DNA of 64,000 nucleotides from Halomonas cupida (GTDB lineage: Bacteria; Pseudomonadota; Gammaproteobacteria; Pseudomonadales; Halomonadaceae): positions 186,001 through 250,000 of the forward strand of contig NZ_FRCA01000007.1 in assembly GCF_900142755.1 (NCBI RefSeq). The letters are read 5' to 3'. Positions 9,408 through 18,159 of this stretch are shown in pieces (position 1 is the stretch's first letter; each line of letters begins with the position of its first letter). A program made the position numbers and the translations under genes. Below the pieces are notes generated by a model. That model saw only the letters and a program-made list of their open reading frames with translations. It had not been told where the DNA came from and ran no database searches.

Positions 9408-10803
9408 GGACAAACCACCCCCCGCCTGCGTCACGGAAGACCCAGCCACAGCGCCCGTCAGGCCATCGGGCGACATAATAGTCACGGCGTACTGGATGCT
9501 GGTCCCACCAACCACCAGCAATGCGTTCGGGGCCTTCCAACAGAGCGATGGATGAACCAACCCAGTCAGCCACCAGTGGCTCGGGAGACATCAATAGCCA
9601 TCCCGGACGTCTTCCCGAACTCGCCACCATCTCTTTCGGCCAACGCCCCGTTGCCGGAAGACGGCGCCAACTGCACTCCGGACGATGGTCCTCACAGGGC
9701 ACCAGGCGGCCCAGTGCCTGCTCACCCAGTCGCGACGTCAACCGACTCAACAACTGCGCCGGCGCATCAGCAGGCAATCGAGGGCTGAACAGGTCCTCAC
9801 GGCCAGGTTCCAGCTCACGCAGCTCATGCACTTCCAGGCGCAGGCCGACAACTGGCCGAGACAACTGCAAACGCTCCAGCCGCAGGTGACAGAGCTCCAG
9901 CCAGGCCTCGGCGCGTTGCTCACCGGTAGCATGCCCAATGGTCAGTTGTTGCTGCTCTTGTGTATGTTCCAGGCTCAGTTCCAGCGTTACTGCGCGTCGG
10001 CAACGCGCATGCAGAAAGCCTTCCAGCTCCTCCAGCAATCGCCGCAACGGAAAGATCAGCGCCGCTGCCCGCTCGACCTCGTGGGACAGTGTGATGGCTC
10101 GACAGAACCGTTCCGGTGGCACGAAATATTCAGGGGGATCGGCCTGCTGGCCACTGATGCATGCCAGTTGCTCACTGAGCGCAGCCCCCAGACGATGGGC
10201 CAGCTCGCGCGACGGCAAGGCCTGTAACTGCCCAAGCCGCGACAGCCCCAGCCCCTTCAGACGAGACTGCTGACGCTCATCCAGTTCAAGCCTGGCCAGT
10301 GGCACCCTGGCCAGACGTTGCTCATGGCGAGACTCGTCTTCAGCCCAGAAGCCACCATCCAGCGCCAATAGGCGTGCCGCCCGTGGCGTATGCCCCGTGG
10401 CAGTGACGCAGGTCAGGTCAAGTTTTTCGAGTTGCTGTCGCAGCCGCCTTCTGAGGCCATCCAGCCCCTGGAAATAACGCAGCATGCTGGCAATCTCCAG
10501 CAATACCCCGTCGGGTGGCTGCAGACTGACACGCGCACTGAAACGACCACTCCAGAGCCCCAGCCCCTCCAGTTGCGACCGATGTTGCTCGGCACACGCC
10601 TGCAACAGCCGCAAGCGAGGTTCGAGACTCAATGCACTGGCCATGGCCATCCCCGGCACCACACCACAGGCCTGTGCCAATGCATTGACCTGTACTATTC
10701 GCACCGCGTGCTCATCGAGCAGAGCCGCTGGCTGCTCCAGCACATCACTGTGTGATTCCAGCGCCAGTAGCGGGAAATGCAGATAAAGCCACAAGCCTTT
10801 CAT
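9391..10803 (-). CDS. imuB: Y-family polymerase-like protein ImuB
   Basis: This 470-residue protein is the ImuB member of the mutasome. In studied bacteria ImuB is a catalytically dead Y-family homologue that links DnaE2 and the beta clamp. The N-terminus LWLYLHFPLLALE replaces the acidic DxD motif that active Y-family polymerases carry at this position. Helix-hairpin-helix-like segments (LGQLQALPSRELAHRLG) and the C-terminal ImuB region (HPVRRDYYVARWPDGRCGWVFRD) follow. The start at 10803 is preceded by GGGAGG and overlaps the imuA stop as ATGA, indicating translational coupling. Confidence 0.93.
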   Translation of the reverse strand: MKGLWLYLHFPLLALESHSDVLEQPAALLDEHAVRIVQVNALAQACGVVPGMAMASALSLEPRLRLLQACAEQHRSQLEGLGLWSGRFSARVSLQPPDGVLLEIASMLRYFQGLDGLRRRLRQQLEKLDLTCVTATGHTPRAARLLALDGGFWAEDESRHEQRLARVPLARLELDERQQSRLKGLGLSRLGQLQALPSRELAHRLGAALSEQLACISGQQADPPEYFVPPERFCRAITLSHEVERAAALIFPLRRLLEELEGFLHARCRRAVTLELSLEHTQEQQQLTIGHATGEQRAEAWLELCHLRLERLQLSRPVVGLRLEVHELRELEPGREDLFSPRLPADAPAQLLSRLTSRLGEQALGRLVPCEDHRPECSWRRLPATGRWPKEMVASSGRRPGWLLMSPEPLVADWVGSSIALLEGPERIAGGWWDQHPVRRDYYVARWPDGRCGWVFRDAGGGWFVHGWFG

Positions 10804-11516
10804 GCGCCACCTCCCACCAGACGAAGCTCCGGCTCTCCCCGGAGTCTTGCCTGTGGCACGCTGTTCACCGATGGCTCGGGCTGAACCTCTCGCCAGGACC
10901 GCTGGCTCAGCGGCATACGGCAACGCGGCAAGGCCCAGCCGCCCTTGCGCTTGAACAGTGTCACGCTCAATGCTCGGGCATCCTCCTCAGGCTCGAGCAG
11001 TAGACGCCAGGGAGCTGGTGAACTGTGCTGACGGCTCGCTCTCGGACGCATGACCAGTCCCCAGTTGCCACCTTCAGCGACCGCCAACTGCAGCCGACGC
11101 AGCGCCGTGGTATCCACCGTCGGCAACCAACCCAGTACCACCGTGCAGCAGCCACTCTTCAGCGCCTGCTCCATGGTCCAGAGCCGCTCCTTCGTGGTCC
11201 GGGTATGTACCACCAACATTCGTTCCAGTGGCAGGCCCTGTGCATGCAGCGTTGACGCACACGGCAACAGAGGGGGGTCCACCCACATCAGCCACCCCGG
11301 AGCCTCCGCTGCACAGAGCAGAGGCAACAGCAGTTGCAGCTCACCGATACCGGGCTGGTCGTACAGCAGTTCGATCAATTCCGCCCGTGGCCAGCCGCCG
11401 GGCAACATCCTGTCGAGTTGCAGATGCCCCGTGCTCCGGGAAGCGGATGCCGACGAACGGAGCATGCCCGGCCCACGCCAGACATCGCCCCGATTGATCA
11501 ACTGCTCCAGTCCCAT
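10800..11516 (-). CDS. imuA: SOS mutasome protein ImuA
   Basis: This 238-residue protein is the RecA/SulA-like first gene of the imuA-imuB-dnaE2 operon. ImuA cooperates with RecA in damage-induced mutagenesis. The N-terminal region has GHLQLDRMLPGGWPRAELIELL, the degenerate Walker-A-like region, followed by LMWVDPPLLPCASTLHAQGLPLERMLVV. The start at 11516 has GGGGGTGG just upstream; the frame is open for another 90 bases but reaches the LexA box. Its stop overlaps the imuB start. Length and order match the family. Confidence 0.9.
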   Translation of the reverse strand: MGLEQLINRGDVWRGPGMLRSSASASRSTGHLQLDRMLPGGWPRAELIELLYDQPGIGELQLLLPLLCAAEAPGWLMWVDPPLLPCASTLHAQGLPLERMLVVHTRTTKERLWTMEQALKSGCCTVVLGWLPTVDTTALRRLQLAVAEGGNWGLVMRPRASRQHSSPAPWRLLLEPEEDARALSVTLFKRKGGWALPRCRMPLSQRSWREVQPEPSVNSVPQARLRGEPELRLVGGGA

Positions 11517-11603
11517 GGCCACCCCCTGTATTCCTGCAGCACCATTCACACGCGACGTCAGCCACGCGACGTCTCGAACGCTCTCACACGACATCTTACA
11601 AAA

Positions 11604-11623
11604 CACTGTCTATATATACAGTA
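11604..11623 (-). promoter_or_regulatory. LexA (SOS) box for imuA-imuB-dnaE2
   Basis: On the minus strand this reads TACTGTATATATAGACAGTG, i.e. CTGT-N8-ACAG (core 11606-11621), nearly identical to the E. coli LexA consensus. It lies about 90 bases upstream of imuA and predicts DNA-damage induction of the cassette. Confidence 0.93.
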
Positions 11624-11717
11624 TTGTGTGAGATATTGCCGAAATCAGCAACAGGAGAAAACCACCGGGACGGAAAACCAGGCCATGCACAAAACGCAAT
11701 GTCTGCACTCGCCCGGC

Positions 11718-11745
11718 TTGACAATGGCGGGTTACCGGGTATAAT
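11718..11745 (+). promoter_or_regulatory. Sigma-70 promoter of tRNA-Met
   Basis: Perfect consensus -35 TTGACA (11718-11723) and -10 TATAAT (11740-11745) with a 16-base spacer. The tRNA begins 14 bases after the -10, and a G/C-rich discriminator (ACGGCGCG) suggests stringent control. Confidence 0.93.
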
Positions 11746-11759
11746 ACGGCGCGAATAAA

Positions 11760-11836
11760 GGCTACGTAGCTCAGCTGGTTAGAGCACATCACTCATAATG
11801 ATGGGGTCCCCTGTTCAAATCAGGGCGTAGCCACCA
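11760..11836 (+). tRNA. tRNA-Met (CAT), elongator type
   Basis: A complete 77-base cloverleaf is present. The acceptor stem GGCTACG pairs with CGTAGCC (11826-11832), the D stem is GCTC/GAGC, and the anticodon stem CATCA/TGATG has loop CTCATAA, giving anticodon CAT at 11794-11796. The T stem is CCCTG/CAGGG with TTCAAAT, followed by discriminator A and encoded CCA. The first half is almost identical to E. coli metT, an elongator methionine tRNA, rather than initiator tRNA or the lysidine-modified tRNA-Ile2. Confidence 0.97.
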
Positions 11837-11844
11837 GATATCAC

Positions 11845-11882
11845 AAAGCCCGCCGATCCTTGATCGGCGGGCTTTGTCGTTA
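11845..11882 (+). terminator. Terminator after tRNA-Met
   Basis: A perfect 14-bp stem (AAAGCCCGCCGATC at 11845-11858 with 11862-11875) has a three-base loop. The structure is symmetrical enough to stop transcription of the convergent M18 peptidase gene as well. Confidence 0.88.
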
Positions 11883-11918
11883 TGGGAAGCCTTGTCGCTA
11901 TCCTTGTCGTTATGTGAA
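11872..11918. repeat. TTGTCGTTAT repeats between tRNA-Met and apeB
   Basis: TTGTCGTTAT, TTGTCGCTAT and TTGTCGTTAT occur at irregular 12-19-base spacing, starting in the tail of the tRNA terminator. This is another short degenerate array. Confidence 0.55.
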
Positions 11919-11928
11919 GAAGGTCGAC

Positions 11929-13257
11929 CTACGCCAGTTCGGGGCTGTTGAAGAAAGCTGTCAGCACTCGGGTCAGGTACTCCACGTCCTGGGTCCCCGC
12001 CGTCTCGCGTATGGAATGCATTGCCCACTGCGGCACGCCCACATCCAGGGTCGGCACACCGATCTCGGTCGCGGTGATCGGACCGATAGTACTGCCACAG
12101 CCCATATCCGCACGGGTGACAAAGGTCTGTACCGGCACCTCGACCTCCTCACACAGCGCCCGGAACATCGCCGCAGTGGCGCTGTTGGTGGCATAACGCT
12201 GATTGGAGTTGACCTTGATCACCGGACCGCCATTGATTGCCGGGCCATGCTGGGCATCGTGCTTGTCGCGGAAATTGGGATGCAGTGCATGGGCGTTGTC
12301 ACAGGAGATCATTCGTGATGCCTGGATCAGGCGAATGTAGTTCTCCTCACCGCCCTGCCCGAGCTGAGCATTGATGCGCTTGAGAACATCGCCGAGGAAG
12401 GGCCCCTGGGCACCGCAGGCGCTGGCACTGCCGACTTCCTCGTGATCATTGGCCACCAGCAGCATTCCCTGGCTGCCATCGGCCTCGAGCATGGCTTCCA
12501 GCCCAATGAAGCAGGACAGCAGGTTATCCAGCCGCGCGCTGGCGATCAGCTCACCGCCGACTCCCACAATCGAAGGCGGCTGCAGATCATGAAAGCCAAT
12601 CTCGAAGTCCAGTACCTGCACATCGCTCAGTCCGTGCTGCTCCTTGATCCAACCCTCGAGCAGACGATCGAAGTCCTCCTTGTCACCACCCTGGAGAAAC
12701 ACCGGCGCCATCTGGGTCTGTGCATTCATCGCACGTCCCTCATTGGCATCGCGGTCCATATGGATGGCAAGATTGGGAATGATGGCCACCGGTTGTTCGA
12801 CATGAATCAGCAGCCCCTCGAGGCGCCCATCCGGGTGGCGAACATGCACTCGGCCTGCCAGCCCGAGGTCTCGATCGAACCAGGGCGCCAGCAGGACGCC
12901 TCCATAGACCTGCACGCCCAATTGCAGCCAACCTGCAGAAGTCTGGGCGGCATTGGTCTTGAGTCGAAGACAGGGGCTATCGGTGTGAGCGCCAACCATT
13001 CTCAGCGCTGCCAGTGGCGAAGCAGGCAGATTGACGGCAATAATGGCAGAGTCGTTGCGTGTCACATAAAAGCGGTCACCCGGCTTCAGTGACCAGGTAT
13101 CCGTCTCATCCAGACGCCGATACCCCGCCGCTTCAAGACGCTCGGCCATGTTCGTCGTGGCGTGCCAGGGGGTTGGTGAATGGTGAAGAAACTCGCGCAG
13201 GCGATCGAGCCTTGCGGCCTGAGTGGAATCATCCTTTAGCAGGCTCTCCTGTGACAT
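11929..13257 (-). CDS. apeB: M18 family aminopeptidase
   Basis: This 442-residue cytoplasmic zinc aminopeptidase of family M18 removes N-terminal residues, typically acidic or neutral, from peptides. Dinuclear metal ligands are visible in GAHTDSPCLRLK, in LLVANDHEEVGSAS and in ISCDNAHALHPNF, with a late ATEIGVPTLDVGVPQWAMHSIRE segment that includes the final His. The start at 13257 is preceded by AGAGGA. An in-frame ATG 18 bases earlier has no ribosome-binding site. The gene converges with tRNA-Met and diverges from prc. Confidence 0.94.
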   Translation of the reverse strand: MSQESLLKDDSTQAARLDRLREFLHHSPTPWHATTNMAERLEAAGYRRLDETDTWSLKPGDRFYVTRNDSAIIAVNLPASPLAALRMVGAHTDSPCLRLKTNAAQTSAGWLQLGVQVYGGVLLAPWFDRDLGLAGRVHVRHPDGRLEGLLIHVEQPVAIIPNLAIHMDRDANEGRAMNAQTQMAPVFLQGGDKEDFDRLLEGWIKEQHGLSDVQVLDFEIGFHDLQPPSIVGVGGELIASARLDNLLSCFIGLEAMLEADGSQGMLLVANDHEEVGSASACGAQGPFLGDVLKRINAQLGQGGEENYIRLIQASRMISCDNAHALHPNFRDKHDAQHGPAINGGPVIKVNSNQRYATNSATAAMFRALCEEVEVPVQTFVTRADMGCGSTIGPITATEIGVPTLDVGVPQWAMHSIRETAGTQDVEYLTRVLTAFFNSPELA

Positions 13258-13422
13258 GGGCGTCCTCTGGTGCATGATGAATAGTTAGGGGGGTCATGGA
13301 ACAGGTATCGACCTGATACAATACCGGCTGTTCCTGCGAACAGATCAGCCAGTTCTCACGAACCCGCCGACTGTGTCGGTGTCAGACCGACGAGTGTACA
13401 CCAATCCTGGAGTGCTTCATTG

Positions 13423-15507
13423 ATGAGCCTGTTTGAGTCTGTGGGTCGCGCGCTATCGCTGTCCCTGCTGCTAGCGGCCCCAACAGCACTGGCTATTCCC
13501 TCGCCCGGGGATGACCAGCGCCAGGCGGCCATGGAGGTGGCCGAATCATTACGCTACGGCCACTACGCCGATGTGAGGCTTGACGACCAGTGGTCCACTC
13601 GCGCCTTCCAGCGTTATCTCGACATCCTTGACGGCCAGCGCGCCTACCTGCTGCAGAGTGACGTCGACCAGTTTGCCGACCTCAGCATGACAATGGATGA
13701 CGCCATTCTGGATGGCGAACTGGAAAGAACCTACGAACTCTATGACCTGTATCAGCAACGCGTCACCGCTCGCCTCGACTGGTTGATCGAAGAACTCGAT
13801 CAACTGGACATGAGCTTCGACAGTGATGAGCGACTGGAGCTGGATCGCGAGGATGCTCCCTGGGCGACCAGCGAGCAGGAACTCGACACTCTCTGGCAGA
13901 AACGTCTGGCCGATGCGGCACTGACACTGTCGATCAGCGGCCAGGAGGATGAGGAAGTCATCGACACACTGCGCGACCGTTACGAGACCCAGCGTCATCG
14001 TGTCGAGCAGACCAATGCCGACGATATCTTCACCATCCTCATGGCCGGTGTCACCGGCACCATCGACCCGCATACCGAATATCTATCCCCTCGGCAGAGC
14101 GAATCCTTCGACATCCAGATGCGCCTGTCCCTCGAGGGCATCGGTGCCCTGCTGCAGGCCGATGGTGAGTACGTGAAAGTTGCCAGCCTGGTGCCCGGCG
14201 GCCCTGCCGAGAAGGACGGTGCACTCAAGCCGGCTGACCGCATCATTGCCGTCGGCCAGGAAGGCGAGGACATGGTCAATGTGGTCGGTATGCGTCTGGA
14301 CGATGTAGTCGACCTGATCCGCGGCCCCAAGGGGTCCGTGGTTAACCTTGAAATCGTGCCCGGTGAAGCCGTCGACATGACTCGCTCCACCGTCATCGAC
14401 ATCACTCGAGACACCGTCAAGCTGGAGGATCAGGCCGCCAGCAGCGAGGTCATCGAGGTTGAACGCGATGATGGCACCCATCGCATCGGCATGATCACGG
14501 TACCGGCCTTCTACGTCGACTTCGACGCCTGGCAGGCCGGCGAAGCCGACTACCGCAGCACCACTCGCGACGTCGCTGCGGAAATCGAGAAGCTGAAGGC
14601 CGAGAACGTCGAGGGCATCGTACTCGACCTGCGCAACAATGGCGGCGGCGCCCTGCAGGAAGCCAACTCGATGATCGGCCTGTTCATCGATCGCGGCCCC
14701 ACCGTCCAGGTGCGTGATGCCCGCGGACGCATCAGCCTGTACGGCGACACCGATAGCGGCTCACTGTATGACGGCCCGCTGGCAGTACTGGTCAATCGCC
14801 TGTCGGCTTCAGCCTCGGAAATCTTCGCCGGCGCTATCCAGGACTATGGCCGCGGCCTGATTGTCGGCTCCAACACCTTCGGCAAGGGCACAGTACAGAC
14901 ACTCAGCGACCTGAACTACGGACAGATCAAGCTGACCCGCGCCAAGTTCTATCGCATTTCCGGCGAAAGCACCCAGAACCGCGGGGTCAAGCCGGATGTC
15001 CAGTTCCCCAGCCTGATCGATCCCGAGATCATCGGTGAAAGCTCACTGGACAATGCCCTGCCCTGGGATACCGTCAGCGAAGTCCAGTATCGCAGCTACG
15101 GCACACCGCGCCAGTACCTCAAGGAACTGCGTGAACGCCACCGGGAACGTGCCGATGAACATCCCAACTTCCATTACCTGGAAGAACGTGCCGAACTGGC
15201 CACTCGCATGCGCGAGCAGCACACCAGCATCAGTCTGAATCGTGAGCAGCGCCAGCAGGAGGCCGACACTCGGGATGAGGAGATGCTGGCACTGGAAAAC
15301 GCCAGACGCGAGGCACTGGGACTGGAACTTCTGGAAGACTGGACCGATGCCCGCAGTAGCGGCGAGGAAAGTGGAGACACCGCACAACCTGATGAGAGCG
15401 AAGAGGATCAACCGGTGGATCACGCCGAAGTTGAGGAAGCCGCTGAGATCCTGCTCGACTTCTCTCTACTGGGACCCAGCTGGCAATATGCCATCAAGAA
15501 CCAGTAA
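13423..15507 (+). CDS. prc: Tail-specific (C-terminal processing) protease Prc
   Basis: This 694-residue periplasmic S41 protease degrades proteins with apolar C-termini and trims murein-processing factors. A signal peptide (SLSLLLAAPTALA) is present. The N-terminal Prc domain follows, then a PDZ domain at about residues 220-320 with LSLEGIGALLQADGEYVKVASLVPGGPAE, and the S41 core. The Ser-Asp-Lys catalytic set has the same spacing as E. coli Prc: Ser463 in SASASEIF, Asp474 in QDYGR and Lys488 in FGKGTVQ. The start could be the TTG at 13420 or the ATG at 13423. A strong terminator follows. Confidence 0.95.
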   Translation: MSLFESVGRALSLSLLLAAPTALAIPSPGDDQRQAAMEVAESLRYGHYADVRLDDQWSTRAFQRYLDILDGQRAYLLQSDVDQFADLSMTMDDAILDGELERTYELYDLYQQRVTARLDWLIEELDQLDMSFDSDERLELDREDAPWATSEQELDTLWQKRLADAALTLSISGQEDEEVIDTLRDRYETQRHRVEQTNADDIFTILMAGVTGTIDPHTEYLSPRQSESFDIQMRLSLEGIGALLQADGEYVKVASLVPGGPAEKDGALKPADRIIAVGQEGEDMVNVVGMRLDDVVDLIRGPKGSVVNLEIVPGEAVDMTRSTVIDITRDTVKLEDQAASSEVIEVERDDGTHRIGMITVPAFYVDFDAWQAGEADYRSTTRDVAAEIEKLKAENVEGIVLDLRNNGGGALQEANSMIGLFIDRGPTVQVRDARGRISLYGDTDSGSLYDGPLAVLVNRLSASASEIFAGAIQDYGRGLIVGSNTFGKGTVQTLSDLNYGQIKLTRAKFYRISGESTQNRGVKPDVQFPSLIDPEIIGESSLDNALPWDTVSEVQYRSYGTPRQYLKELRERHRERADEHPNFHYLEERAELATRMREQHTSISLNREQRQQEADTRDEEMLALENARREALGLELLEDWTDARSSGEESGDTAQPDESEEDQPVDHAEVEEAAEILLDFSLLGPSWQYAIKNQ

Positions 15508-15532
15508 CCCTCGAGGCAGGGTCACTGCATGA

Positions 15533-15565
15533 AAAGAGGCCGGGGCAATCTGCTCCGGCCTCTTT
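15533..15565 (+). terminator. Rho-independent terminator after prc
   Basis: AAAGAGGCCGG (15533-15543) pairs with CCGGCCTCTTT around a GC-closed loop, 26 bases after the prc stop. The symmetrical A/T tails make it potentially bidirectional. Confidence 0.9.
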
Positions 15566-15566
15566 C

Positions 15567-15645
15567 GTGAATAGCACTTTGTGAATAGCTCCTTGTGACT
15601 GGCACCTTGTAAACAGCATCTTGCGAACAGCACTCCGTGAATGAC
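15567..15645. repeat. Five to six 14-bp imperfect tandem repeats after prc
   Basis: Units start at 15567, 15581, 15595, 15609, 15623 and 15637 (partial): GTGAATAGCACTTT, GTGAATAGCTCCTT, GTGACTGGCACCTT, GTAAACAGCATCTT, GCGAACAGCACTCC, GTGAATGAC. The array begins in the tail of the prc terminator and ends before the gntR stop. Confidence 0.88.
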
Positions 15646-15662
15646 ACAGGTACGGCCGCCAG

Positions 15663-16370
15663 TCAGACTCCAGGCTGATCGCTGTCTTCCCGCTTCCCCT
15701 GCTCCACGATCACCTCAGCCTCGCCATTGGCGTACTTCATCCAGGTCTTGCCGAGGTGATTGCGCAACTCGCGCCCCATTCGCTCGGCATCACGCGCGGC
15801 CAGCGCCGCCATGACGGCCTCGTGCTCGATCATTGCCACCTGCCACTTATCGGTCCGCTCATTGGATAGATAACGCACGCGATACAGCTGACGACTGAGG
15901 TTGGCATGAATCTCGATCAGGGAGGCGTTGCCCGACAACGCCACGATGCGGTTGTGGATGTCCTGATTGAGGCGGAAGTAGTTCTGGCGGTCACGGCGCA
16001 GAAACGCCGCCTTCATCTCGTAGTGCATGGCCTGCAGCTCGGCGATATCGTCATCCGAGGCATTGACGCAGGCCAGCTCGGCTGCCGCCTGCTCCAGCAC
16101 ACTCAACACATGCGCCTTTTCCTGCATGTCGCGGGGACTGACATCCGCCACCACCGCGCCTCGATGAGGCAACAACACGACCAACCCTTCCGTGGCGAGA
16201 ATCTTCAAGGCTTCGCGCATCGGGGTACGCGACACCTGCAGTTCCTCGGCCAGCGTCCTCTCGGGTAGACGCTGGCCGGGCTGGAAGTGGTCCATCACGA
16301 TATGTTCGCGCAGATAGTTGGCGACCTTTTCCACCAACCCTGAACGCCCTGGCTGCTGTTCGTCTTCCAT
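15663..16370 (-). CDS. GntR family (FadR subfamily) transcriptional regulator
   Basis: This 235-residue DNA-binding regulator has an N-terminal winged helix (VANYLREHIVMDHFQPGQRLPERTLAEELQVSRTPMREALKILATEGLV, about residues 15-70). An all-helical FCD effector domain follows, with the metal/ligand motif around RLNQDIHNRIVALSGN and MIEHEAVMAALAARD. It diverges from the COG4091 oxidoreductase-TctCBA operon and probably controls it in response to the transported carboxylate. Palindromes of the TGGTATACCA type in the divergent region and inside the first target gene are likely operators. GGAGGT lies ten bases before the start. Confidence 0.9.
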   Translation of the reverse strand: MEDEQQPGRSGLVEKVANYLREHIVMDHFQPGQRLPERTLAEELQVSRTPMREALKILATEGLVVLLPHRGAVVADVSPRDMQEKAHVLSVLEQAAAELACVNASDDDIAELQAMHYEMKAAFLRRDRQNYFRLNQDIHNRIVALSGNASLIEIHANLSRQLYRVRYLSNERTDKWQVAMIEHEAVMAALAARDAERMGRELRNHLGKTWMKYANGEAEVIVEQGKREDSDQPGV

Positions 16371-16402
16371 CCAGATGGCTACCTCCAGCTGTTATGTACC
16401 GA

Positions 16403-16418
16403 TAATGGCATACCATTA
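16403..16418. promoter_or_regulatory. Candidate GntR operator 1
   Basis: TAATGGCATACCATTA is a 16-base near-perfect palindrome 33 bases upstream of the gntR start. It fits an autoregulatory FadR-subfamily operator (TGGT-N-ACCA type). Confidence 0.65.
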
Positions 16419-16540
16419 TAGAGAAATTCAATTGCTCGGCGTACATGCTCCCTTCTTCTTATCCATTGGATTCATTGAGTTGCCAGCAGCCACATTGCGC
16501 CCTGGACGAAAGTCTCAGCCCGAAGTCATTGACGGCAAAA

Positions 16541-16552
16541 ATGGTATACCAC
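16541..16552. promoter_or_regulatory. Candidate GntR operator 2
   Basis: ATGGTATACCAC contains the perfect palindrome TGGTATACCA (16542-16551), about 95 bases upstream of the oxidoreductase start, where it could control the catabolic operon. Confidence 0.65.
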
Positions 16553-16647
16553 TACATTTCTCCCACAGACACGACATCTCTTGAAGGCACCTGAACAGCC
16601 CGACAGGCGGTGCACCCATCGCGTTTTCTGTGGAGACAAACCTGCCA

Positions 16648-18051
16648 ATGAACTACCTACATCACTTTGATTCATCTCAGGTTGTCGAGGCCTGTGTCGC
16701 GGGAGCCGGAGATTTTGGCCGTGGTCTACTGCGCCAGGCGCTGCAGATGCCCGGCCTTTCTGCACGTATCGCCGTCGATGTCACCGCCAATGGAGCCGCT
16801 CAGGCGCTACGCTCCTGCGGCATTGCCGAAGATCAGATAATGGTATGCCATACTTCTGAAGAGGCATTAATAGCTTGGCAGAAAGGGCTTTTCATCGCTT
16901 CAGGATCATTGGACGACGTCATTGATCTACCTTTCGACATCCTGGTGGAGTCGACTGGTATACCAGAGGTGGGAGCTCTCCATTCAGAGACCGCTATTCT
17001 GGCCGGCAAGCATGTCGGTATCGCCACCAAGGAAACCGAGTCCGTGGTGGGTCCATGGCTGACTCGGCTGGCTCAACAGCACGGACGGATCTTCACCCCA
17101 CTGGATGGTGACCAACCTGCCCTGCTGATCGGGCTGATCAGTTGGGCCCAGACGCTGGGTTTCGAGATCATCGCCGCCGGCAAGAGCAGCGAGTACGACT
17201 TCATCTGGCACCAGGACCAGCAGAGCATTGTATGCAACGGGCAGGTCAACCCAGCTCCCGGCATGGCGGCGCTGTGGGACCTTCCGGAGGATGACCAGCG
17301 CACCACCGCCCTGGCTCGTGGACACCACCTTGCCGACATTCCGCAGATTTCCGCCCCGGACCTGTGCGAGATGACCAACGTGGCCAACGCCACCGGATTG
17401 CTGCCTGACCGCCCGGAGTTCCACGCACTGGTACTACGCAACCATGAAGTACCGACGCTGCTCGACAGCGAAGCTCGGGGCGGTGTACTCGCGGGCCACG
17501 CTCGACTGGAAGTCTTCAACTGCCTGCGCCGCCCCGACGAGTTGAGCTTCGCCGGCGGTGTGTTTGTCATCCTGCGCTGTGTCGATGCCGACGACTGGCA
17601 ACTGCTGCGCGGCAAGGGACATGTGCTGAGCCGCTCGGGCCAGAGCGCCATGGTCTATCTGCCGCGCCACCTGTTGGGCCTCGAGGCACCGATATCACTA
17701 CTCGATGCGGTGCTCAAGCAACTGCCATCCGGCGGTGGCCAACACACCCAGCCCCATGTTGACCTCGTCGCTCGCGCCACAACCGATCTGACAGCCGGAC
17801 AACCGTTGGAAATGCGCGGCCACCACCGTCACATCCAGGGCCTGCAACCGGAGGTACACCCGAGCGCACCGCTGGTCGGCGATGCTGCGGTCCCCTTCTA
17901 TCTTCTGCCCGGCGCAGAGGTCCTGCGCTCGGTCCGTGCCGGACAGCTGATCACTCTGGCTGACGTGGCACTTCCGGACTCCCATCTGAAGCGCCTGCGA
18001 CATGCGCAGGACGAGCTTTTCCACGGCACGGTTGCGCCTGCCAGCGCCTGA
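16648..18051 (+). CDS. COG4091-type NAD(P)-dependent oxidoreductase with SAF domain
   Basis: This 467-residue cytoplasmic protein has an N-terminal Rossmann fold (VVEACVAGAGDFGRGLL) and a homoserine-dehydrogenase-like middle. The C-terminal SAF-type domain includes YLLPGAEVLRSVRAGQLITLADVAL. These are the features of COG4091, described only as predicted homoserine dehydrogenases, and automatic pipelines sometimes call such proteins FlgA because of the SAF domain. Operon position ahead of TctC-TctB-TctA suggests oxidation of an imported carboxylate or sugar acid. GGAGA eleven bases upstream supports ATG 16648; a GTG at 16630 is possible. Two further copies of the putative GntR operator lie inside the first 110 codons. 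Confidence 0.75.
   Translation: MNYLHHFDSSQVVEACVAGAGDFGRGLLRQALQMPGLSARIAVDVTANGAAQALRSCGIAEDQIMVCHTSEEALIAWQKGLFIASGSLDDVIDLPFDILVESTGIPEVGALHSETAILAGKHVGIATKETESVVGPWLTRLAQQHGRIFTPLDGDQPALLIGLISWAQTLGFEIIAAGKSSEYDFIWHQDQQSIVCNGQVNPAPGMAALWDLPEDDQRTTALARGHHLADIPQISAPDLCEMTNVANATGLLPDRPEFHALVLRNHEVPTLLDSEARGGVLAGHARLEVFNCLRRPDELSFAGGVFVILRCVDADDWQLLRGKGHVLSRSGQSAMVYLPRHLLGLEAPISLLDAVLKQLPSGGGQHTQPHVDLVARATTDLTAGQPLEMRGHHRHIQGLQPEVHPSAPLVGDAAVPFYLLPGAEVLRSVRAGQLITLADVALPDSHLKRLRHAQDELFHGTVAPASA
16838..16853. promoter_or_regulatory. Candidate intragenic GntR operator 3
   Basis: TAATGGTATGCCATAC matches 14 of 16 positions of the reverse complement of operator 1 and lies about 190 bases inside the oxidoreductase gene. 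Confidence 0.5.
16955..16966. promoter_or_regulatory. Candidate intragenic GntR operator 4
   Basis: CTGGTATACCAG is a perfect 12-base palindrome with the same TGGTATACCA core as operator 2, about 310 bases into the oxidoreductase gene. Confidence 0.5.
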
Positions 18052-18159
18052 GCCTGCCGTTTTCCAGCAACCTCAAGCACCACCAGACCAGCCAACAACC
18101 ACAACAGATCCGATCACAACAAGTCTGACTACGACAACAAGACTACCGGAGCACTCACC

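Noticed and set aside
9408..9560. Upstream N-terminal extension of dnaE2
   Set aside because: It lies wholly inside imuB, lacks a ribosome-binding site at its start, and adds residues absent from the family; the ATG at 9407 is better.
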